Source: Euleptes europaea (taxonomy: Eukaryota; Chordata; Lepidosauria; Squamata; Sphaerodactylidae). From it: DNA of 64,000 nucleotides. The stretch covers positions 310,001 to 374,000 of the forward strand of contig NW_026612052.1 in the NCBI RefSeq assembly GCF_029931775.1, read 5' to 3'. Made by a program: the position numbers and the translations under genes. Shown piece after piece: positions 1 to 12,274 of the stretch. The notes below the pieces were generated by a model. It did not search any database. It was given only the letters and a program-made list of their open reading frames with translations, and was not told where the DNA came from. Each line of letters begins with the position of its first letter. The stretch's first letter is position 1.

Positions 1-3000
1 TCTGGATCCAACCCAATGTTGCTTCATGAATAGGATGCATCCAACCTGTCATTCAGCCTCAGCCAATTGCCTTCCTTATTGTAGCCCCCATGACACAAAA
101 ATGCTGTCAATGCAAGTCCCATGATCTCAAAGGTAACCTTTTTGGTATTTAAAAGGGACCTTTTTTCCCTGTTCCACCAGCAAAAAAGTGGTTGTATCTA
201 ACCCCAAGTGCAACATATCAGGGCCATGTGCAGAATGAAAATATATCAGGGTTTTGTAAAGTTAGTATACAAAATAGGGATGGATTGAAAGCTCACTCAC
301 ATGTAATCTCCCCTCAAAGGTTGCAGTATTGTCCTCCTCAAAATAAATCTATTTGTTGCATCTTGCATGAGCAGGTGCTGAAGAAGAGATGGTTCATTAA
401 AACAAAATTCAACTATTATAATAGAATGCTGCCCTGTGCCCTGAAATGGAGTCTCCGGGTTCATAACAGTGTTCAATTAGGATTATTAAATAAATCTACC
501 TTTTGTGTGAATTTGGGTTTGAATTGGAAAGTGGGCCATATTCACACAGACCTTGGGTACAATCTAGGGTACAAGTGATTTAAATGGTAGCAATCACTAC
601 TTTTGGACAAATGTAGCTTTCTCTACATTTGGATCCAACGATGTATGAGCATCATTGGACCCCCTGGTATACATTTTCCCAGGAGTACTTTATTATTTAT
701 TTATTATTTCAATTTCCAAGAAGCACAATTTTTAAGTAGAAAAAGAGGTTTTAAATAAGATATATGCTGTGTCATCAGAACAATAATAATAATAAAAAAC
801 CTTATACCATTAACCATCAGGTGGCATCAATGAAGAATGGTAGAGAAGTAGATCCATACAACTGCTGCTCACTTGACCAGCTATCATGTGTAATGACTAA
901 CATTTCCTTATGGAGAAAATCAAATCTTACCCCTTCACAAGGCCCCGTGCATTACACAGAAGAGGCTTTATATAGGGGAGCAACAGACAGTCTACAGAGA
1001 GAAACCCCTTGATAATTTAAAGAAGTAATTTCACAACAATTAGCAAATTCCCTTTCTAAAACGTGTGATGCCGTACTCATTAAGGCTTCAAAATACTCCT
1101 GTGTGTTATTTGGAGCTTTTATTTAGAAAATGTATGTGCCACTTCTCCAAAGACCTGTGTTAGTGAGCTGTAGCAAGTGAAGTGTCTTGATCTCAGGTAG
1201 ATTCATATTTTTTCCCAAGGACAATTTTTTTTAAAAGGTCCTTTTTCAAGTCTCCCTGATTAAAAAACAACCCCGAATACCCATAGGCAACATATAATAA
1301 CACAAAAAGAAATGTATTAACAAACTAAAGGAACTATAACAGTATGTTAATGATGAAGTAAGCTCTAACTCTTGAGAGCTTATCCTGAAAAAATCTTGCT
1401 AGTCTCGAGGGTGCTACTGGACTCCAATCTAGTTCTTCTGCTGATAGGCTTGCCAACTGCCTGGTGGGGGTGGGCAAAAGCCCGCAATCCACCAGGCTGC
1501 CTGCCGCCCCTCAGCTGGTCAGCGGGCAAAAGAGGGCCAGCTAAGGGGCCCCCACAATCAACCCCAGAAGTGATGCGGGTGCTCTAGTAATCGCCTCTGA
1601 AACTCTGTGGGAACCATGGAACTCTATAGAAGCCTATCAGAAGTACACTGAGCTCCTCTTGTCCACTGGCACTCTGGTGGCCGGTGAGAGGGGGGGAATA
1701 AGAAATCACCATTGGGCAATGGTGGTATGCCACTTTCAATGAAAATCTGGAAGTGACATCACTCCTCTCTAAGAACTGGTAGAAAATCTATCGTTTTACC
1801 ATGGAGTTTCTGGTAATTCCTAGGGAGGTGCAACATCACCTCTGGGTTTTTCCCAGAAGCAATATAATGTCATCCCACAACAATTCCCCCCTTGTTCATA
1901 CCTCATCCCTTGGACTCCTGCTGTTTGCCAAAACCTGGCTGGCAACACCACTCGAAATGATTTCAGCTGTGCATTGACTGTACCAGATTTTTGTTCCGAG
2001 AGGTACCGAGCATTACCCCACTCCCCTTATGCTGTATAGCAGTTAGGGCTCAGATAATGCTGACCAACATCAAGGGTGGGCCCTCCCAATACCTCCTTGG
2101 CTATACTGTTGAGAGGTGTTTGGTTTGGGTGAACTCCCATCATCTGTGAATGCTTCAGAATGTTTGTCAATGTTCCTCCCTACCTTACTTGACCCTGCAC
2201 CTTCCTACTACCTACTTAGGGCCTAGGGTTGCCGACCTCCAGGTACTGAATTCAAAAAACGTAGCACAAGAACAAGAAACCAAAATATGGCGCCTCAACT
2301 CCAAAATGGAAATATGCAATTAGGTTATATTATATCAAAAATAAAGTGTACAACCGCAGTTGACAAAAGACACAGGTGTGACCAACAGGTCAAAATTCAA
2401 CAATATTCATAGAATGCAAAGCGTTAAACATTTCAAAAGCAATGGAGTACAAATAACGCAAAGAGTTTAACATATTGAAAGCAACGGAGTGTATAAAACG
2501 CAATGGGCTTCCGGTAAATTCCCATTTCATAACGATTTTGTCAAGCTTCAAATTCTTCCGTATGCTTGAGAGTTCATTTGTAAGGCAAAGGGGTGTATCT
2601 CCCTTGTGAACGAGGACGTCTGGCTGAGGCACTAGCTGGAGATCTCCTGCTATTACAACTGATCTCCAGCCGACAGAGATCAGTTCACCTGGAGAAAATG
2701 GCAATTGGACTCTATGGCATTGAAGCCCCTCTCTTCCCCAAGCCCCACCCTCCTCAGTCTCCGCTCGAAAAATCTGGCATTGCACTGGGGCATAGGCCTT
2801 CAGACAAAAAAAAAATGAAAGTGACATTATGATGTTGGAGGAATGCTCTAGGATTTGCCAAAAAATCTATGGTTTAACCATAGAGGTTGTTTTTTCCCCC
2901 AAATCCTAAAGTGCTCCCCAGCCACAAGATGTCACTTCCGTGTTTTGCCAGAAGTGATGTCCTCGCCCCAGAGGTCTTCCACCATAGCAGAATTTTTTTA

Positions 3001-3720
3001 AAGGTGATAGATCTGCAATCTCGGTTAGGTTTAGAAGAGTATTTAAAATGCTTTACTTTCAACAGGATTTTGCCAGCTGCTAAGTTGTCAGTTTTTCTTA
3101 CCTTGGTGGTGATGCTATTGATTATATATATTTACGAGGATGGTGGGATGTGTATATTTTAAGGCAATTGGGGAGGGGAAACATGATACCAATAGGTTGG
3201 ATCCAACCAGCTTTTCTGTGAGTGAAAAAGGAAGGATTTATTTGAAAGGTAAAAATCCTATGCTGAGGATCATGGGATCTGCATGGACAAAAGCCATGAG
3301 GGATGGGTGTTCTAGGAAAGAAGAAAATCAAGTGAGATTGAGTGGAAGAGATAGATAAAACCTACCTATGTTCCTTTAAGTATGATTTTATTATTTCTAA
3401 TGCAAAGAGTGTAAGTGTAATTGGACTACTGTGAAAAAATGAATCATAGGTTTCTCTAAAATAAATAAACGACTTACCACTGTGTTTGATGTGGTAAAAC
3501 ACTGTGTTTGATGTGGTTTCAGGGTTTTACAAAAGCTTTGCTGGTCATGTGTGATCTGTGAAGGTTATGCCACACACCCCAGTTAACATTTAATATGGCA
3601 ATCATTGCAGGTATGTGATGCCAATAAATCAGGAATTCTCTACCTAAGAAATGTTGACACACAATGTGCAATTTATTTAAGACTTCACCCAAAATACAAA
3701 TATGTAAATCATATTTCCCA
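1..3720. other. Repeat-rich intergenic DNA downstream of the V2R gene
   Basis: I see no host coding exon on either strand. Short ORFs here lack family resemblance. What can be seen are interspersed-repeat pieces: TTGGATCCAACC-type motifs near positions 4 and 3197; a stretch at about 1370-1435 resembling a common amniote repeat containing GGTGCTACTGGACTC; and an interrupted TAGGGTTGCC-type element at 2224-2765. The rest is unassigned AT-rich DNA. Confidence 0.6.
2224..2765 (-). mobile_element. TAGGGTTGCC-family hAT-like element, minus strand, interrupted by an insertion
   Basis: One end (TAGGGTTGCCGACCTCCAGG) starts at 2224. The body resumes at about 2629, where CTGGAGATCTCCTGC and CACCTGGAGAAAATGGC match the reverse complement of complete copies elsewhere in the window (e.g. 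15110-15302). Between about 2250 and 2628 lies unrelated DNA that I cannot name. The far terminus is not recognisable. Confidence 0.55.
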
Positions 3721-4640
3721 TTACAATTGTTTGGCTCGAGCACTGGCATTCCGAAGTAAATGCACTTTACTGTTCGTCTGTGGTCTTAGCACAATAATGT
3801 AGCATTTGGGGGAAAAGATTAAACCAAGTAAAGCCGTGCTAGAAGCCAAGATGGAGAAGATCTCCACGGCCACCATGGACTTCCCACTATTGCTCAAATA
3901 AGCTGGCACAAAGGACAACCAGACACAACAAAACACTAACATGCTGAAGGTGATAAATTTGGTTTCATTAAAAGCATCAGGCAACTTCCTGGCCAAGAAA
4001 GCCACAGTGAAGCTGACCATTGCTAAAAAACCAATGTAGCCTAGTACAGTGTAGAACAGGGCAACAGACCCTTCATTGCAAACAAGATTGATTTGTCCAT
4101 GCTCTGATGTCTTCTCCATATCTGGGAATGGAGGAGAAGTCCCAAGCCAAGCAGCACAGATGCCCACTTGAATGAGGGAGCAGAAGATAACCAAAGACAT
4201 TGTCAGTCTTTTTCCTATCCATTTATGGATTCTATTTCCTGGATTTCTGGCCAGAAAGGCCAAGACCACAGTGATGGTTTTTGCCAGGAGTGAAGAAACT
4301 GCAACTGTGAAAATGATGCCAAACGAGGTTTGTCGGAGAAGGCATGTCATTTTCCTTGGCTTCTCAATGAATAGCAAGGAGCAAAGGAAGCAGAGCAGAA
4401 GGGAGAAGAGAAGAAGGAAAGTTAGGTCACGATTGTTGGCTTTCACAATTGGTGTGTTCCTGTGTTCAATGAAGATTCCTAGAACCACAACTGTGATGAG
4501 GGAAAGAAAACCTGCAGAGGATGCCATGATGATTCCCAAAGGCTCTTCGTATGACAGGAACAAAATGACCTTTGGAATACATTTGTCTCGCTGGTCATTT
4601 GGGTATTGTTCTTGTGGACATTCCTCACAATAATCCATAT
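3721..4640 (-). CDS. V2R exon 6 (seven-transmembrane domain)
   Basis: The acceptor TGCAAATTTCAG precedes 4640. After the cysteine-rich [15 protein letters not shown] segment come seven hydrophobic helices. Family C landmarks are visible: [14 protein letters not shown] in TM2, [18 protein letters not shown] before TM6, [11 protein letters not shown] in TM6, and [17 protein letters not shown] at the end of TM7. The stop lies at the 3721 end after a short basic tail. Confidence 0.95.
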
Positions 4641-5840
4641 CTGAAATTTGCAAAAGATATCCATGCTAATTTTATCCATGTGGTTATAAAAGAAGAAGAA
4701 GAAATTAAGTAGGACATTTCAAATGAGAAGCAATTCTGCTTAGTTTGGCACTGAACATGGCTCTGAAAATCTATTTCTGGTTTATCCAACATTTAATAAA
4801 CAACATTGACACGGAAAATTAAATACTTATAATTTTATCTTAGTTAAGATTTACATTACGTGCCTAAATTTGTAAGATAGTATTGGTAGAATATATTGGT
4901 TGGATCCAACCAGCTCATTTACTCAGTTTCACTCAGTTCTCCTACTTACTGCAGTACATTACTCCTACTTACTACACATGATCTTTGTCTATGTGGATTC
5001 CATGGCCCCCAAAATGGTATTTTGGCTAGCTAAAGGGAATCTCTTCACCGACTCAGTAAGAAATTAGCAGTAAGAAACTACCCTTGAGACTGCTCCAGAA
5101 AGCACAACTGATCCAGAATGTGGCGCCGCGGGTCCTTATGGGGACCCCATGGTAAGCGCACACACAACCTGTGCTTTGCCAGCTGCCCTGGCTCCAGATT
5201 GAGTACCGGAACAAGTTCAAAATGTTGGTACTTACCTTTAAAGCCCTACATGGTCTGGGACCATCGTATCTATGGTACCACCTCTCCTGGTACACCCTCC
5301 AAACAATGTTATGCTTTGCAAGAAACAGCTTGTTGGTGGTCCCTGCCCCCCAAAAAACCTGGCTGTCCTAGACCAGGGCCAGACCTTTTCGACTCTTGCC
5401 CACTGGTGGAACACTGTTGAGTGAGACTCATGCCCTGTGGAACTTAATCCAGTTCCACAGAACTTGTAAGAAAGAGATGTTCCACCAGGCTGAGGACAGC
5501 TGGCCTCCCTTCCCCCTTTCTTGCTACTTCCCTTCTTTTCCTTCCCTCCTTTATTCCTTTCTCCCCTTCTTCTTGGTTCTTTCATTCCACTTGTCTGTAC
5601 CCTCTATGGGACTCAGGAGTTTTCAGGTCACCATTGGTTTCCAGACAACCGTCACCACTGAAGAGTTCTTCTCTTTATTTTAGTGGTACATAAATATGAT
5701 GCCATTTTATTAGATTAAACTGGAAACAATGGTTTTAAATGTAATGTTTTAATTTGAAATCTGTATTGAAATTGTAAATTATTGTTGGAAGCCGGCCTGA
5801 GCCTGGCCTAGCTGAAGAAGGGCAGAGTATAAATGGAAAT

Positions 5841-5914
<74 letters not shown>

Positions 5915-8900
5915 CAAAATATGTATTGTAGAGGCTATATGTTTGCTAGAAGAACTTCAGTCCCACTCAGCAACACCACACCAATGTCCTTAGATGGTGA
6001 CAGCTTAGGGAACACATACCCTTCTGGCTAGAGATTGCTCCTTCCATGCACTGGACACAATCAAAGCAACAAGATAACTTCCCAACTGGAACCATTCTTC
6101 TAAAGCCAGGATGGCAACTTTCACTGCACACAGATGTGGGTATCTAAGTACAGAAGCACGTGTTATATTCATGAAAATGCATTTCAATGACCATAAATAG
6201 GCAAGAAATAAATAGAATCCTTCAGGAGTTGGCAAAAGGCCCATCTAAAGCTGCATTCAGTTTCCATACAATAGCTAGTGCGGTGTTTCCAGGAAAAAAT
6301 GAAAGTCATAGCTCTCTCCAGTTGTTTGCAGCCCAGTGACTGGTACTATGTGGTTCTGAATATGAAATCCAATTTATCAAAAAGGAATGTGTCTAACCTT
6401 CTTTTAAAGTCATATCAATGGTGTCTATGACTACAACATCCACATGACCCAACCACCTCAATCATATGTTAATAACTGACAGAATTATTTGGCAAAATGG
6501 GAGGATGTTCTTTCTTTTATTCTGTCTTGAATCTACTGCCCCATCTATTTTATTGTATGATCTTATACTACGAAGGCTGCTCCAGGAGAACCAGTGTGAT
6601 GGTGTTGTTAAAATGTCTCCCTATGACTGAGAAAATGTGCATTCAATTCCTTACCCAACCACAACAGATCAATTTGTGAGGACAAAATAAAAGAACAATG
6701 TACAGCAGGGGTGGGGAACCTTTTTTCTGCCAAAGGCCATTTGGATATTTATAACAACATTTGTGGGCCATACAAAATTATCAATTTAAAAATTAGCCTG
6801 CTATATTTGGTCAAACATTTAGCCAAGAGGCACGACCGGAGACGGCTCTGAGTGTCTGCCACATAGAGCGACTCGCTTTTGAGCTCTGCTGTCCCCAGCT
6901 GGCCCCAAGAGATTCAGCATCCTTCTGAGCTAGAGATCTGCCAGGACCCATGAAGGGCCAGACCAAATAATTTCACAGGCCTTATACGGCCCCCAGGCCT
7001 GACATTCCCCACCCCTGATGTACAGCATTTTGACATCCTTAAAGATAAGGTGCAATCAAAATGTGATTAGATGCAGTTCTGTCCTCTTCCTCTGTATTAT
7101 TTATGCATTTACAACATCATAATTCCCTTGTCCTTTTTTCTAAACAAAAAAGGTTCAATATCTCAGCCTTGAGTGATAGAGAAGGTTCTCCAGACTGTCC
7201 TTTTCCAGCTGCATGAAGCTTTTTTGGAGATGAAGCAACTAGAATGATACATAGTATCAGCCACACTATCCTCTGTATTTTCAATCCTTTACAAAAAATT
7301 CTTAACATGGAGCTTGCCTTTTTATCAGTGCGCTAGCTGATATTTTCAATGAAGTTTCCACAGCAGCACAGAAATAACCTTTCAGGATAATCAGAGCCAG
7401 TTCAAACCCCATCAGTGGATTGGTTCAGATATCTGAAGTTGTACTTTTTAAAAACTTCATTATTCTTTTCTTTATATGTACTTACATTTAATTTCCTTTG
7501 CTAGATTGTTGCCCAGAGTCTAGAAAAATTTACCTGGGAAAATTATACCTAGGAGACCTAGAAGAAGATAGTGGCTTGGATCCAGCCAACCTTTTGGAGC
7601 AGTCTAGGAAAATTCTCCTTTTCACTGCAGCCACTGACCCACATGAATTTTGGTTATTCCATGATATAAACCAAACTTTTTCTGGGTGGTCAAAGGGGAC
7701 CTCTCCTCCCTTTTTAGCAATTGAATGAAAATTATTTTTGCAGGAGTCCTTTTTTCTTCTTCCCACACAAAAGAAAGGGCTGCGAAATCTTCAAGTATTA
7801 ACATTTCAACTGCACTGTTAATGTTTTTCATTAGAATGAAATGAACAAATTAAGTTGATTCGTTGCATCAGAATAAATCTTTCAAAATCATTTCCAGATC
7901 TTTATATTTTTTTAAAAAATACCATTGTACATTTGAAACTGATTGTTCCCTGACTGCTAAATGTGGTAATGAAAGAGATCATTGGTAAGAAGAATGTTCC
8001 TAACAGTTTCTCCATATGTCTTTCCATCATTGCTCCTGACCTGATTAAATCTGGTGTTCCACACAATAGCTTCATCTTTGATGACAATGGCTTGGCTCCC
8101 AGAAATCTGAGCTTTAAGACATCCAACCTGGGTAGGGAGTGGGGTATTATTTGGCAAAACAGCCCAGTTCAAAATGTCATATCCACCATGCAAATCACCA
8201 TTCCCGTCAAAAGATACTTCCTCACCAGCAGTGTTATTAAATCGGACTTTCCTCAAGAGGGAATGTAGCTAATTTTAAAGGGGAAAGAAAGAAATGCAAT
8301 ACTGCCTTATACATGTGTAACCAAGCATCAGGACTACAATAACCTTAAGGAAGGATCCTTGTATTATTTAGGGACATATCTGGCAAATCTTGGGCAAGGT
8401 TACTTCTCTCACGCAAAGGAACGTTCAGCTTGCTCCTTCATGATGCAATCCCTAGCACCATCTCTTAAACAGAACAACAAGCTGTGAAACATAAGATGTC
8501 CTCCAGAACAGCCCCATAGAAAGTATAACAGAATGAGTGAAACATTACCCCTACCCCACAAGCATTCAGCAGTGTTTTTCACTTATGCAGAAAGTGGTGT
8601 TGGATCTATCACAACCTCTAGGGATATGAAACCCCCTTTATCACAACGATGAGATTAAGCTCCAAATTTAGAATTTATCTTGCTTTGGCAAGCAGAGTTA
8701 TTTATTACTTTATTGTGCACTCATGGTAACCATTTTCTAGTTCAGATGATTACCTGCCATGCATGAATATCACAGAGCTCCACTCTAGCAGCTTTTCTCT
8801 TTGTTGACTGGAAATGGTACAATTCATGCAAGACATGTGCTATTGCATAAATAGCATTGGAAATACTGTAGCTATGCCTGGATGTGTTCATGTCAAAGAG

Positions 8901-11900
8901 ATCAGTGTTAAGATCTTCCAGTTTCTCATTCCCTGTACAGTTATTCCAGGCTTCATCCAATATGTAATCCTGCCATGAACATTTGAATACCTGGGCCCAA
9001 AAGGGTTTCAGATACAACTCTTTTGTATACTTGTTGGGATTAAGCCTTTTGAGGAAATCCTGGAACCCTGGAATCTCATGTTTGTGCTCTGCAAAAGAGA
9101 GAGCACCTTGAAACGCTGTCAAATTCCAGGGTTTTCTGGAAAAATGAGAAGTGAAGTCCCACATGGCTGTGATGATCCATACTTTGCCACTAATCTGGTA
9201 TTCTTGGAGAATAGCATGTAGCTGAATTAGTTGGTCAGTCTCTCCATGAACAAGCATTACTTTGGATGTCAGCTTCAAAAGCTTCATACCTAAGCCATTG
9301 ATCGATTCTGGGTCTAATTGAACAAGAACAGGCAAAAGAGCTACAAACTCAATACAATAACAGATTTTACTCATTTCGTGGGTAATTGTTTGAAGAAAGT
9401 TCCTGCCATTGGTGTTATCTGAACTGATTAAGCTGACCCATTTCCAACCAAAATGTGCAAATAAATGGCTCACTCCAATGAACTGCAATGATTCACTTGG
9501 AACTGTTCGATAGAAGAAAGGAAACTGAGATTTGTCGCTCAGGATGGAGTCAGACGAGCCATAGCTAATCTAAGAAGAAAGAACATAGTGATTTCCCATT
9601 CAAAATCAGAACCCTGCCCATTTCTAACAACCGATATAGCTGCACTGATTCATTCTCTCCTTCTTACATTTACATGAAACTTGGCATTTGTTATATTACA
9701 TGTCATCTTGAGGGCTTGTTGAGTGTGGTGTAATAGTTAAGAACTGTGGACTCTAATCTGGAGAAACAGGTTTGATTCCCCACTCCTCCACATGAGCAAT
9801 GGACTGAAATCTGGTGAACCAGGTTGCTTTCCCTACTCCTACACATGAAGCCTGCTGGGTGACCTTGGGCTACTCCCAGTTCTCTCAGAACTCTGTCTGC
9901 CCCGCCTACCTCACAGCGTGTCTGTTGTGGGGAGGGGAAGGTGATTGTAAACCAGTTTGAGACTTCTTAAATGTTGAGAAAATTGGGGTATAACAACCAA
10001 CTTCTTCATTTTGGTAGAACTCTTCTAATATCTGAGATCACTCAATGCACCCATTCAGATACAGCTCTGATCAACTGAGCTATAACACTGCTAATCCATA
10101 CGACACATAGTTATTCTAACCCCCCCCCCACTTTTGATACTGAGAGCTGGTGCAGCTATTTTTTTTTTTTTACTGCACTCAGTGTAATGATGGACATTAA
10201 GAGAAGTGATGAGGCTTTTTCCGTGGTGGGGCCTCACCTCTGGAATGCTTTCCACTGTGACTTTCCTTACTTTTTTTTAGGTGTCAGGCTAAAACCTTCC
10301 TTTTTACCTGGCCTTTTATCAAAGAAGGTTTCATCTCTTACACTTTTTATGCTATGCTTCTGACCCAAGGTTCATTTTATTGTTCACGTTTTAAACTGCT
10401 CAATGTGTACTTTATGCTGCTATGCCTTTGCTTGTTTTTTTTCCCTTGTTTTTTTCCCCTCCTTTTTTTTTTAATGACATTGACTTTAGTCGGTTTGTTC
10501 TGTGGTCTTAGTTGTAAGCCACCATGAATAATTTGCTGAAGAGGGGGAATAAAAAAAATCTCAATAAATAAATAAAATCTACTATATTTTTCCACAAACA
10601 AGTTGTTAAGAGTGCTGCAACAATTTATCCAATGTTAAAAAGCAGCACCAGACCAAGAGACTTGTATTCTGCCAACAAGTTCAAAGCAGTAAGTCGGAAT
10701 TTATATCTGTTTGCCCCTTACCTGTGGGATCTTGTATATCCCTAGGAAATCTGCTATATTGATGGATAAATCAGATCTACGACCTCCAGTTACAGCCATA
10801 AGTGGCCTTCTCCTGCAGTTGTAGTTAGGAATCATCTTACGTTGACCTGATGTTAATCTTATAGTGCTCAAATAAATGTTATTTGCATATAAAAAATCTT
10901 GACAGAGGTGGATTCCAAGGGTGAAGTTAGGCAAGAGTCTGCGATCCTTATTGATCTCTTGTATTGTAAACAAGAATGCCAGGATGAACTGGAACGATTT
11001 TGGAAATAGCCTGTAACAGAAAACCAGGGGTAATGCAATTGTCCAATAGCTTTATTAAAGAGGCATCAACATATAAATGATGTTTAGAGGGTTGGTTTTA
11101 TTTGATCGACTGCTTGATGGTATGCCAATAAAGGTACTGAAATTTGAAAGAGGCATCATTTGTTTCAGCTGGGTTTGCACACAAAGAACACTGCTTGATT
11201 TAGCTATTCAATTATTGACAGTTGACCACTGAACGACACTGTCTCTTAGTATACCTGTGAAAATAAACATCTCTGTGAGGATAACGTTGTGAGAACCCAT
11301 TTACCAATGCAAGTCATCACTTGATAAACCATGCATTGCAAACAAGCTTCTGAGTTTCAATAGCCAAATTAAGATTAAGGAAGATAACTGAAACAGCCAT
11401 ACCATTGACAAGAAAACCGATCTTTGATTGAAAAAGCAGATTAAGATGAAAATGGTCAGCATAGAACAATTAAGTGAGCTTAAGAACACTGAATGATCAA
11501 ATCCACTGTATTGAATTGTGGCTGATTGAGAAAAACACTCTTGGCTGCTTTTTATGAGTTGGCGAAATATCACACAAAATTTAAATACAACACAATGAAA
11601 CTGCTTAAAAATAATGAAAATACACTCAAAAACACAGCCCATTAGCTTGAAAATGTCATCTTGGCAAAGGCTAAAAGCCCACCCCCACAAATCCCACCCA
11701 CCTATTTAAACTAAAAACACACACGCACCCTCAGGTAAAAAGCGCACACACCTTCAGGTAAAAGGCAAGACAGAAAAGAATGTTTCTTAAAGCAAGGCTG
11801 GGCACCAGATGAACTTCTCCCAGAGGCAGAGTTATATAAACTACGTGAAACAATAGAACAGACCCTTTCCCTTGGAGCCACTTCTCTTATTTCAGACATT

Positions 11901-12274
11901 GGGGTCACACAGAGAATGGTCAGTACAGTACAGAAGATTTTAATTATTGACCAAGAATACATGGGAGAAGCCTGTACTGACAGATAAGCTATTAATTGCA
12001 CTAAACTGGATCCAAACCATTAATCCAGAATTCCTGGTTGAACTAGACTAGTGAACAGTGCTTACCAAGCATCAACTAGATAGGGAGAAGGAGCCTGTTC
12101 AAAGCTATTTGGTCTAATTTCTGCAAGGAAATTAGACATGATACCACCAATGATCAAATCTCCATCTTCATAGTACTCATTCTGCATTAGACTTTTTGAA
12201 GCACACTTTCCACATGAGACTTTGCAAAAAGAGTGAGATACCATCAGTATCATTAATGGCTTCAAGAGGAACAT
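3721..12274 (-). CDS. Vomeronasal type-2 receptor (V2R), six exons, apparently intact
   Basis: This is a family C G-protein-coupled receptor of vomeronasal sensory neurons, expected to bind peptide or protein pheromones and prey odours at the cell surface. On the minus strand the exons are 12274-12066, 11010-10722, 9569-8754, 8268-8041, 6143-6020 and 4640-3721. Each junction has AG acceptors and GT donors, and lengths of 209, 289, 816, 228, 124 and 920 sum to 2586 bases, or 861 codons plus stop. The V2R pattern is seen in order: signal peptide (about 1-20), the [12 protein letters not shown] motif, the ligand-binding bilobed domain (exons 1-4), a cysteine-rich NCD3G linker (exon 5, CSESCHPGF), and a seven-helix domain beginning DMDYCEECP (exon 6). 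Exon number, sizes and phases match the V2R family. No disabling change was seen. Introns carry a hAT element, a SINE and LINE fragments. It is surely a V2R; the subfamily cannot be told. Confidence 0.93.
5045..5838 (+). mobile_element. L2-like LINE 3' fragment, in V2R intron 5
   Basis: The sequence has the remains of an L2/CR1-clade reverse transcriptase C-terminus. A frame with [17 protein letters not shown]-like text runs into [20 protein letters not shown] and [11 protein letters not shown], which match the LINE consensus LHWLPVEFRIQFKVLVLTYKALHGLAPSYL. A 3' UTR follows and ends in TTGTTGGAAGCCGGCCTGAG, a typical squamate LINE tail. It is frameshifted and 5' truncated. Confidence 0.8.
5839..5914 (+). 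repeat. (GATA)n microsatellite at a LINE 3' end
   Basis: About 18 uninterrupted GATA units directly follow the LINE tail GGCAGAGTATAAATG. It probably expanded from the LINE's own 3'-terminal repeat. Confidence 0.95.
6020..6143 (-). CDS. V2R exon 5 (cysteine-rich NCD3G linker)
   Basis: I found this exon by looking for the missing cysteine-rich linker between exons 4 and 6. It is flanked by TACTTAG and GTATGTG and reads [16 protein letters not shown], then a stretch with [12 protein letters not shown]. The length of 124 bases leaves a single G that joins the AT at the start of exon 6 to make Asp of DMDYCEEC. The cysteine spacing matches NCD3G. Confidence 0.93.
6706..7017 (+). mobile_element. 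Non-autonomous hAT element (CAGGGGTGGGGAACC ends), V2R intron 4
   Basis: The 312-bp element starts CAGGGGTGGGGAACC and ends TTCCCCACCCCTG, which are inverted repeats. It is flanked on both sides by the identical 8-bp duplication ATGTACAG (6698-6705 and 7018-7025). An 8-bp duplication with CAGGGG ends is characteristic of hAT transposons. No transposase is encoded. Its first ~90 bp match, in reverse complement, the right end of the exon-carrying insertions after OR-2, OR-3 and OR-4. Confidence 0.9.
8041..8268 (-). CDS. V2R exon 4
   Basis: The exon is 228 bases, phase 0 at both ends, flanked by TTAG and GTCAGG. It opens [20 protein letters not shown] and ends WNTRFNQ. The NTAGEEV-FDGNGD motif and the length are typical of V2R exon 4. 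Confidence 0.92.
8754..9569 (-). CDS. V2R exon 3 (main ligand-binding exon)
   Basis: An acceptor ending TTCTTAG is followed by [20 protein letters not shown], the conserved opening of V2R exon 3. The translation then includes the family segments [28 protein letters not shown] and [13 protein letters not shown]. The exon closes at CAG before the donor GTAATC. It is 816 bases long, phase 0 at both ends, with no internal stop. Confidence 0.93.
9719..10009 (+). mobile_element. tRNA-derived SINE, V2R intron 2
   Basis: The head GTGTGGTGTAATAGTTAAGA is an A-box-like tRNA segment, followed by GGTTTGATTCCCC (B box). The body has GGGTGACCTTGGGCTA and TGTCTGTTGTGGGGAGGGGAAGG, and the tail ends CAACTTCTTC. 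It matches several other copies in this window. Confidence 0.85.
10190..10590 (+). mobile_element. LINE 3' end fragment, V2R intron 2
   Basis: It contains a segment like the LINE 3' end consensus (GGGGCCTCACCTCTGGAATGC, then GTGTCAGGCTAAAACCTTCC) and a TTGTAAGCCACCATGAATAA segment before an A-rich AATAAATAAATAAA tail. It is diverged and not assignable to one family. Confidence 0.5.
10722..11010 (-). CDS. V2R exon 2 (ligand-binding domain, first part)
   Basis: The acceptor TCTGTTACAG precedes 11010 and the donor GTAAGG follows 10722. The translation runs [20 protein letters not shown], then a stretch including [11 protein letters not shown] and MIPNYNC, which are conserved in V2R exon 2. The length of 289 bases gives phase 2 in and phase 0 out. 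Confidence 0.9.
11011..12065 (-). other. V2R intron 1
   Basis: The intron is bounded by donor GTAAGC and acceptor TCTGTTACAG. A piece near 11100-11145 with TATGCCAATAAAGG resembles a LINE tail. I see nothing else identifiable. Confidence 0.7.
12066..12274 (-). CDS. V2R exon 1 (signal peptide and N-terminus)
   Basis: The start is placed at the ATG at 12274, which opens [14 protein letters not shown], a plausible signal peptide. An upstream in-frame ATG exists at 12319 but would put a polar stretch before the hydrophobic core. The exon contains [16 protein letters not shown], a hallmark of V2R exon 1. It ends in GCTTG followed by the donor GTAAGC and leaves a split codon completed by exon 2 (Trp). 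Confidence 0.85.

Noticed and set aside
3140-3358. ORF near 3140-3358 with a protein-like look
   Set aside because: It overlaps a TTGGATCCAACC-type repeat and has no splice or family support.
5735-5917. ORF rich in Ser-Ile-Tyr-Leu repeats on the minus strand
   Set aside because: It is the translation of the GATA microsatellite.
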